11,749 bases of DNA from Acidimicrobiales bacterium (GTDB lineage Bacteria; Actinomycetota; Acidimicrobiia; Acidimicrobiales; Poriferisodaliceae). Every line of letters starts with the position of its first letter. Position 1 is the stretch's first letter. Positions 7,002 through 11,749 of this stretch are shown here, one piece after another. The position numbers and the translations under genes are program-made. The notes below the pieces were generated by a model. That model was not told the origin of the DNA. It did no database searches and saw only the letters and a program-made list of their open reading frames with translations. The stretch is from positions 12,702 to 24,450 of the forward strand of contig JAHDHM010000009.1 in the NCBI GenBank assembly GCA_020631315.1, written 5' to 3'.

Positions 7002-9881
7002 ATGTCGTCATCGACCTCGTCCTCATCCCAGCTGCGTTCGGCGCTCACCCGATGGGCCGCCGTCGCGGGCCTCGTCGGCATCGCCGCGACCTCGGCCGTC
7101 GCGAGCGACGCCACTCGCGCCGTGGTGCCGGCCGCCCTGGCCAACGACACGTCCGCGCCGCCGACGGGCCTGGCCCGTGTCGATCTCCCGGTGGCAGTCG
7201 ACGACGTCACCTTCGACGCCACGACGCTGCCGCCCGTCGTCATCCCCGACCCCGGCGGCGTCGACGTCGGCATGCCCAACCAGTTCCCCGATGACCGGAT
7301 CAGTGGCTTCGACATCGACACCGTGGTCGTCGTCTACGACGAAGCTGCTGACCAGCTGGCGATCTCGCTCGTCGGTTTCGGCATCTTCGGCGACGCGGAC
7401 GGTGACGGCGATCCCTCCAGCGCCGGCTCGACCCTGACGGCGCTCGGCGGCTCCGACTTCCCCGACTTCGGCGGCGAGGAGTCCTTCGCCGTGCAGCTCG
7501 ACCTCGACCAGGACGGCACGTTCGACGTGATCGCGGGCGTTCCGTCGGATCTCGGTGTCGGGCTCGACGGCTATCGACTCGCCCGTCACTCCGGCATCGC
7601 TGCGGGCGCTCCGTCCTTCAGTTTCGCCTACGGCCCGTCGCTCGCGGCACACGACGGGGGCACCCCCGCCTCCCCGTCGGCGACGTCACCGAATCTCACC
7701 GTCGTGTTGACGGACTTCTCCCAGATCGCCGACACGCTCGGTCTCGACGATCGTTCGCTCGACTTCGGCGTGAACGCGTTCGCCGGATCGATCGCGGCCG
7801 CCGGCATCGGCCCTGACTTCACGCCGAGCGCCGGCGTGGGCGTCCGAGTCGTGCTCGACGCACATCTCGGTGACCGGGTGTGGGTCGACACCGACCTCGA
7901 CGGCGTCCAGGATGCCGATGAGCCCGGTCTCGCCGGCGTGACCGTCGACGCGCTCGACGACGCCGGCACGGTGGTCGCCACCACGACCACTGACAGTGAC
8001 GGTGGCTACGACCTCGCCGTCCGGCCTGGGACCTACAGGGTCCGATTCTCGCTCCCCTCCGGCCATTCGTTCACTGAGCGTGGCGTCGGTGGCGATGCCG
8101 CGATCGACAGCGATGCCGATGTCGCCACCGGTCTCACGACCGCGGTGACGGTCGAACAGGGCGACGAGGTGACCGATCTCGACGCCGGCGTGATCGTCCA
8201 CGAGCCGTCCGTGACCATCGAGAAGTCCACGAACGGCGACGACGCCGACGACGCTCCCGGCCCGCTGCTGCCGAGCGGCTCCACCGCGACCTTCACGTAC
8301 CAGGTCACGAACTCCGGCAACCTCGACCTCGTCGACCTCCAGGTCGAGGACGACGTCCTGGGCTCGGTCTGCACGATCGCCTCGCTGCCGATCGGCGAGT
8401 CCGAGGAGTGCATGGCCACGGCGACCGTGCGTCCCGGCGACTACGTGAACGAGGGCACCGTGCGCGGCACGCCGACGATCCACGGGGAGCGTCTCGCCGT
8501 CGTCACCGACTCCGACCTCAGCCACCATCGCGGATCGATCGATCCCGCCGTCCGCCTCGAGAAGACGACCAACGGCGTCGACGCCGACGACGCTCCCGGC
8601 CCGGAGATCGAATCCGGAACGACCGCGACGTTCACCTACACCGTCACGAACACGGGCAATGTGCCGCTGGTGCAGATCGTGGTGACCGACGACCAGATCG
8701 GCTTCGTGTGTCAGCTTCCCTCGCTCGTCGTCGGCGCCTCGGCCAGCTGTGAAGAGCCCCACACCGTGGTGCCCGGCCCGTACGCCAACATCGGCACCGT
8801 GACCGCCCGCGGTTCGTTCAACGGGGCCATCGTCGGCGACGTCTCGGACACCGACGCCAGCCACCACACCGGTTCGGTCGTGACGGGCATCGACGTCGAG
8901 AAGTCGACCAACGGCCTCGATGCCGACGTCGGCCCCGGCGAGCTCCTCCAGAGCGGTTCGTCCGCGACGTTCGACTTCGTCGTCACCAACACCGGCAACG
9001 TGCCACTCCATGACGTGGTCGTGACCGACGACGTGCTCGGCACCGTGTGCACGGCGGCGATCATCGAGGTCGGTGGCACCGTGATGTGCCCGTCGGCATC
9101 GCTCACCGTCACCCCCGGCCCGCACGTCAACACCGCGACAGCCACGGGAACCCCGATGCTCGGCGACGTCGCACTCGACCCCGTGAGCGACGCCGACTCG
9201 AGCCACCACCAGGGATCGCTCGACCCTGCTGTCTCGATCGAGAAGCTCACGAACGGCGTCGACGCCGACGCCGCACCCGGTCCGACACTGCGCACCGGCA
9301 CCCTCGTCAGCTGGACCTACGTCGTCAGCAACACCGGCAACATCGCCCTCACCGATCTGGAGATCACCGACGACGTCGAGGGCGCCGTCTGCTCGATCAT
9401 CCGCCTCGAACCGGGTGAGCAGTCGACGTGCATGCTCGACGGCACCGTCGGGGTCGGTCAGTACGCGAACACGGCGGTCGTGACCGCAGTGCCGGTGTTC
9501 GGCGGAGAGTCGCTGCTGCCGGTGAGTGCGAGCGACACCAGTCATCACGTCGGGGAGCAGCCCTGCACACCGGACCACTACGGCCCGCTGATGTGGGCAG
9601 GTGCCATCGACAGCTGGGACACGGGTCTCATCGCCGCTCCCGGGTCGACCATCCGAGTGCTCACCCACGAACCCGACAGCTCGCCGGGCCAGCCCCACGA
9701 ACAGGTCTTCGTGTTCGTCGGAGGCGTGAACCTCGGCTCGACACCGGAGGGCCTCGGTCTGGTCGAGTTCGACGCCGGCGCAGGAGGCCTCGTCGAGATC
9801 TTCCACTGGTCGGTCATCACGGGCGACGTGGCGAACCCCAACTCCGTCGCCATGGCCATCTGCGGCTCCGACCTCAGCTGA
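7002..9881 (+). CDS. Secreted protein with SdrD-B-like domain and four DUF11-type repeats
   Basis: A 959-residue exported protein of unknown function. The N-terminus is a Sec signal peptide: Arg12 and Arg17, hydrophobic segment about 18-34, with possible cleavage after SAVA (34) or AALA (47). Residues about 50-285 are an unassigned extracellular region with acidic loops resembling calcium sites (DADGDGD at 131-137, DLDQDGTFD at 167-175). Residues about 287-398 are an SdrD-B/Cna-B-like domain ([19 protein letters not shown], then DSDGGY and PGTYRVRF). Residues 403-851 hold four tandem units of about 113 residues, each opening with an EK-TNG-DAD motif, carrying two cysteines 13 apart and closing with SHH-G. 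The last ~105 residues form a separate domain bounded by C855 and C954. There is no LPXTG, C-terminal membrane segment or basic tail, so it is probably released or held non-covalently. Start at 7002 has GGAGGG five bases upstream. The lipoprotein gene follows after 53 bases and is probably co-transcribed. A structural or adhesive surface role is inferred from domain type only. Confidence 0.85.
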   Translation: MSSSTSSSSQLRSALTRWAAVAGLVGIAATSAVASDATRAVVPAALANDTSAPPTGLARVDLPVAVDDVTFDATTLPPVVIPDPGGVDVGMPNQFPDDRISGFDIDTVVVVYDEAADQLAISLVGFGIFGDADGDGDPSSAGSTLTALGGSDFPDFGGEESFAVQLDLDQDGTFDVIAGVPSDLGVGLDGYRLARHSGIAAGAPSFSFAYGPSLAAHDGGTPASPSATSPNLTVVLTDFSQIADTLGLDDRSLDFGVNAFAGSIAAAGIGPDFTPSAGVGVRVVLDAHLGDRVWVDTDLDGVQDADEPGLAGVTVDALDDAGTVVATTTTDSDGGYDLAVRPGTYRVRFSLPSGHSFTERGVGGDAAIDSDADVATGLTTAVTVEQGDEVTDLDAGVIVHEPSVTIEKSTNGDDADDAPGPLLPSGSTATFTYQVTNSGNLDLVDLQVEDDVLGSVCTIASLPIGESEECMATATVRPGDYVNEGTVRGTPTIHGERLAVVTDSDLSHHRGSIDPAVRLEKTTNGVDADDAPGPEIESGTTATFTYTVTNTGNVPLVQIVVTDDQIGFVCQLPSLVVGASASCEEPHTVVPGPYANIGTVTARGSFNGAIVGDVSDTDASHHTGSVVTGIDVEKSTNGLDADVGPGELLQSGSSATFDFVVTNTGNVPLHDVVVTDDVLGTVCTAAIIEVGGTVMCPSASLTVTPGPHVNTATATGTPMLGDVALDPVSDADSSHHQGSLDPAVSIEKLTNGVDADAAPGPTLRTGTLVSWTYVVSNTGNIALTDLEITDDVEGAVCSIIRLEPGEQSTCMLDGTVGVGQYANTAVVTAVPVFGGESLLPVSASDTSHHVGEQPCTPDHYGPLMWAGAIDSWDTGLIAAPGSTIRVLTHEPDSSPGQPHEQVFVFVGGVNLGSTPEGLGLVEFDAGAGGLVEIFHWSVITGDVANPNSVAMAICGSDLS
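8208..9554 (+). repeat. Four tandem DUF11-type coding repeats, about 113 codons each
   Basis: Units at 8208-8540, 8547-8879, 8886-9218 and 9228-9554. The conserved Lys of the opening EK motif falls at residues 408, 521, 634 and 748, giving spacings of 113, 113 and 114. Each unit shows TNG-DAD, a V(T/S)N(T/S)GN strand, a (T/E)DD motif, a Cys pair (457/470, 570/583, 683/696, 797/810) and terminal SHH. The protein match is much clearer than the DNA match, so these are old domain duplications rather than a recent expansion. Confidence 0.9.
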
Positions 9882-9934
9882 CGGCTTCGATCAACACCCC
9901 TGTAGACAGCTCCGGCGCGGTCGACGGAGAAGGC

Positions 9935-11035
9935 ATGAGTGCCGTTGCACGACGCCGTCCGAACCGCGCCACGCCACATGTGAGCATCGCCCTCGCACTG
10001 GCGGTCCTCGTGTCCGCGTGCAGCTCGTCGTCGACGACGACGGCCGACTCGAGTCCTGCATCGACCTCGACGTCGACCGAAGCGGCCGTCACCACGTCGA
10101 CCACGGCCGAGGCGATCACCACGTCGACTGCCGCCGACCCGGCGAGCTCGCCCATCAAGGTGACCGACATCGGCGCCGACTTCGAGGGAGCCCTGATGGG
10201 CGTCTCGACCGGGCTGAGCCGGGCCGAGCGTGCGCCCCGTTTCCGTCAGCTGGAAGCCGACGCCGGTCGCCAGTTCGACATCGGTCACGTGTTCCACGCC
10301 TGGGACAAGGCCATCCCGACCGAGGACGATCTGATGCACCTCGAGGACGGCCGCCTGCTGATGATCTCGTGGAACGGCACCGACACGATCGAGATCCATC
10401 AGGGTCTCCACGATGCGTGGATCACCCAGCAGGCCGAAGCGGTTCGTGATCTCGAGGAGCCGCTGCTGCTGCGGTGGTTGTGGGAGATGGACGGTCGTCG
10501 CCGGATCGAGTGGGTGCACTCGCCAGAGGACTTCGTCGCCGCCTGGCGCCACGTCAGGGCGATCTTCCAGCAGGTCGGGGCCACCAATGCCCACTTCGTC
10601 TGGTGCCCGAACGAGGCACTGTTCTGGGACGGGGGTGAACCCGACCCCTGGTACCCGGGCGACGACCAGGTCGAGTGGCTCTGCGCCGATGGCTACAACT
10701 GGGCCGACTCGGTCGACAGCCCAGAGTGGATCGCACTCGACGACATCTTCCGGGACTTCGTCGAATGGGCAGCGCCTCGTGGCAAGCCGATCATGATCGG
10801 TGAGGTCGGCTCGAACGAGGATCCCGACCCGGCGCACAAGGCCGCCTGGCTCGATGCCGTCCCGGGTCTCCTGCGTGACGAGCTGACCGAGGTCGACGCC
10901 TTCGTCTACTTCGACAAGGACTTCACGTCGCTCGACGGACCCGACTGGCGTGTCGACACCACTCCCGAGTCGTACGCAGCCTGGAACCGGATGGTCAACG
11001 ATCCGTGGCTGAACCCGCTCACGGGTGCCGACTGA
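9935..11035 (+). CDS. GH26-like (beta-mannanase family) lipoprotein glycoside hydrolase
   Basis: A 366-residue exported lipoprotein. The signal peptide has basic residues at 6-11, a hydrophobic run at about 17-27 and lipobox VSAC with Cys29 as the lipidated residue. A Ser/Thr/Ala-rich linker (30-72) contains three nine-residue repeats. The catalytic domain (about 75-360) matches GH26/mannanase-like (beta/alpha)8 enzymes: LLLRWLWEMDG with putative acid/base E184, FVAAWRHVRAIFQQVGATNAHFVWCPN (listed as two adjoining motifs, 199-212 and 213-226), YPGDDQVEW (240-248), DGYNW (252-256), and PIMIGEVGS with putative nucleophile E290. The 106-residue gap between the two Glu fits the family. Usual GH26 members read HEMNG, so His-to-Trp and Asn-to-Asp changes may alter substrate. 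C224 and C250 may form a disulfide. The ATG at 9935 follows GGAG at 9926-9929; upstream in-frame sequence is Arg-rich and overlaps the previous gene in another frame, so it is not coding. Expected to act on an extracellular beta-glycan at the cell surface; the substrate cannot be read from sequence. Confidence 0.85.
   Translation: MSAVARRRPNRATPHVSIALALAVLVSACSSSSTTTADSSPASTSTSTEAAVTTSTTAEAITTSTAADPASSPIKVTDIGADFEGALMGVSTGLSRAERAPRFRQLEADAGRQFDIGHVFHAWDKAIPTEDDLMHLEDGRLLMISWNGTDTIEIHQGLHDAWITQQAEAVRDLEEPLLLRWLWEMDGRRRIEWVHSPEDFVAAWRHVRAIFQQVGATNAHFVWCPNEALFWDGGEPDPWYPGDDQVEWLCADGYNWADSVDSPEWIALDDIFRDFVEWAAPRGKPIMIGEVGSNEDPDPAHKAAWLDAVPGLLRDELTEVDAFVYFDKDFTSLDGPDWRVDTTPESYAAWNRMVNDPWLNPLTGAD
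10064..10144 (+). repeat. Three 27-bp units encoding the lipoprotein's Thr/Ser/Ala linker
   Basis: Units at 10064-10090, 10091-10117 and 10118-10144 encode TSTSTEAAV, TTSTTAEAI and TTSTAADPA (residues 44-70). The DNA copies share a CGTCGAC core in register. They sit between the lipid-anchored Cys and the catalytic domain, as a flexible tether. Such Thr/Ser linkers are candidate O-mannosylation sites in actinobacteria, which is inference. Confidence 0.7.
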
Positions 11036-11135
11036 CGGTCTGACCCGATCGCTTCAGTCCGCCACATCGTCGACCGAAGGAGTCTGAGCAGGGGCCCCGC
11101 CGCCTGCTGGATGCTGCAAGGAAGACGGCGAGACC

Positions 11136-11744
11136 ATGGCTTCAACTGTTCAGGTCGCAGACGAGTTCTCGAGCGACGCTCAGTCGATCGGCGCACTGCA
11201 CGGGTCGGCGCGGGGCAACCGCAACGTGGAGCGTCGCCTGGCCGCGATGGAACGACTCGCACCGCTGTCGGGAACCCGTCTGCTCGACGCGGGTTGTGGC
11301 ACCGGCGAGTACACGACGGTCATGGCGCCTGCGTTCGAGTCCGTCGACGGCATCGAGATCGAGCAGCGTCGTCTCGAGATGTTCAAGGAGACAGCGCCCG
11401 AGGGCATCACCTTGCAGATGATGTCGGTGAACCAGCTCGACTTCGAGGACGACACGTTCGACCGGATCGTGCTGATCGAGGTGCTGGAGCACCTGACCGA
11501 CATCGCCGGAGCGATGAAGGAGATCGCCCGGGTGCTCACGCCTGAAGGCCGAGTGCTCCTCACGACGCCCTCGCGTCGTTGGCCGCTGGAACAGCACGGC
11601 GTGCTGATCGGCGGATCGCGCCGTCCCAGCTACGGGGCTCCGGGCCGCGAGTGGATCACTCCACGCCAGGCGACGCCGGCGCCTTCCAGCCGCGGGACGT
11701 CGCCGGCCACGCCGAGCAGGCCGGGCTGGTCCTCGACGGCGTGA
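11136..11744 (+). CDS. Class I SAM-dependent methyltransferase with shifted C-terminus
   Basis: A Methyltransf_11-type enzyme that should transfer a methyl group from S-adenosylmethionine; the acceptor is unknown. The SAM-binding core is clear: motif I LLDAGCGTGEYT (49-60), an acidic end of strand two (DGIEIEQ, 71-77), FEDDTFDRIVLIEVLEHL (103-120), and KEIARVLTPEGRVLLTTPS (128-146). After about residue 175 the frame becomes a Pro/Ser/Thr/Arg-rich run ending at a TGA (11742-11744), typical of out-of-frame reading in GC-rich DNA. The frame starting at 11669 instead reads on to the window end as plausible methyltransferase sequence. So the gene is probably frameshifted or misread, and continues beyond the window. 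The start at 11136 has AAGGAAG at 11118-11124, slightly distant. Related methyltransferases often sit among glycan or lipid biosynthesis genes, so a link to the preceding surface genes is possible but unproven. Confidence 0.8.
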   Translation: MASTVQVADEFSSDAQSIGALHGSARGNRNVERRLAAMERLAPLSGTRLLDAGCGTGEYTTVMAPAFESVDGIEIEQRRLEMFKETAPEGITLQMMSVNQLDFEDDTFDRIVLIEVLEHLTDIAGAMKEIARVLTPEGRVLLTTPSRRWPLEQHGVLIGGSRRPSYGAPGREWITPRQATPAPSSRGTSPATPSRPGWSSTA

Positions 11745-11749
11745 CGTTC
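11669..11749 (+). pseudogene. Out-of-frame continuation of the methyltransferase, cut by the window edge
   Basis: Twenty-seven codons in the second register relative to the annotated frame read GDAGAFQPRDV, then GHAEQAG and LVLDGVTF. This resembles the usual C-terminal region of this methyltransferase type (a short aromatic/acidic turn, a helix, then an LVLDGV strand), unlike the low-complexity sequence in the annotated frame. One missing base or two extra bases near 11610-11670 would join the frames. The true cause may be a mutation or an assembly error. Confidence 0.6.

Noticed and set aside
5936..7321. 461-codon open frame on the minus strand across the dehydrogenase and the intergenic region
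   Set aside because: It is antisense to two well-supported genes and shows no domain or binding site.
7686..9806. 706-codon open frame on the minus strand opposite the secreted repeat protein
   Set aside because: It mirrors the codon pattern of the plus-strand gene, has no recognisable domain and is Arg/Val/Gly/Asp-rich as expected for antisense reading in GC-rich DNA; its apparent repeats come from the real repeats.
9428..9934. Upstream extension of the lipoprotein frame to 9428
   Set aside because: It overlaps the secreted protein gene in a different frame, is Arg-rich, and would bury the lipoprotein signal peptide.
9578..10837. 419-codon open frame on the minus strand opposite the lipoprotein gene
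   Set aside because: Low-complexity Arg/Gly/Asp composition, no motif, and fully covered by genes on the other strand.
11076..11086. Strong SD-like GAAGGAG at 11076-11082 as evidence of a small gene or earlier methyltransferase start
   Set aside because: No ATG, GTG or TTG follows at suitable spacing in a frame leading into the methyltransferase.
11088..11107. Inverted repeat GCAGG/CCTGC between the lipoprotein and the methyltransferase as a terminator
   Set aside because: Only a 5-bp stem with a 10-base loop and no T-run; expected by chance in this composition.

Overview
The window is high-GC, densely coding DNA with strong Shine-Dalgarno sites and G/C-ending codons. The gene content (an actinobacterial-style AddAB-like recombination pair, a FadN-type hydroxyacyl-CoA dehydrogenase, a secreted repeat protein, a GH26-like lipoprotein and a class I methyltransferase) fits a Gram-positive actinobacterium. 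An Acidimicrobiia/Ilumatobacter-like lineage is my best guess from protein style; this is inference, not proof. I see no tRNA, rRNA, CRISPR array, transposase, integrase or phage gene.

Left half (1-5500, minus strand): a two-gene operon for double-strand-break end processing. The promoter-proximal gene (5500 to 2285) encodes an AddB-like protein with a PD-(D/E)XK nuclease domain and no readable Walker A. Its stop overlaps the start of an AddA-like UvrD/Rep helicase (start at 2288) as ATGA. The helicase runs off the left edge, so its motifs V/VI and any C-terminal nuclease domain are not visible.

Centre (5501-6895): a 105-base divergent intergenic region, then on the plus strand a stand-alone 3-hydroxyacyl-CoA dehydrogenase. 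It resembles the N-terminal half of FadN-type beta-oxidation proteins but lacks the enoyl-CoA hydratase part. A short hairpin follows its stop.

Right half (6896-11749, plus strand): cell-surface genes. A 959-residue secreted protein has an N-terminal region with acidic Asp-rich loops, an SdrD-B-like domain, four tandem DUF11-type repeats and a disulfide-capable C-terminal domain. Its ribosome binding site can pair with an upstream complementary stretch. Fifty-three bases later comes a lipoprotein with a GH26 (mannanase-like) domain, probably in the same transcript. The last gene is a SAM-dependent methyltransferase whose C-terminal part appears frameshifted and continues past the right edge.

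The most unusual material is the secreted repeat protein with its possible SD-masking leader and the adjacent GH26-like lipoprotein with an altered acid/base motif. They could work together on an extracellular glycan, but adjacency is the only support. I did not find a clearly new defence, mobile or RNA system.
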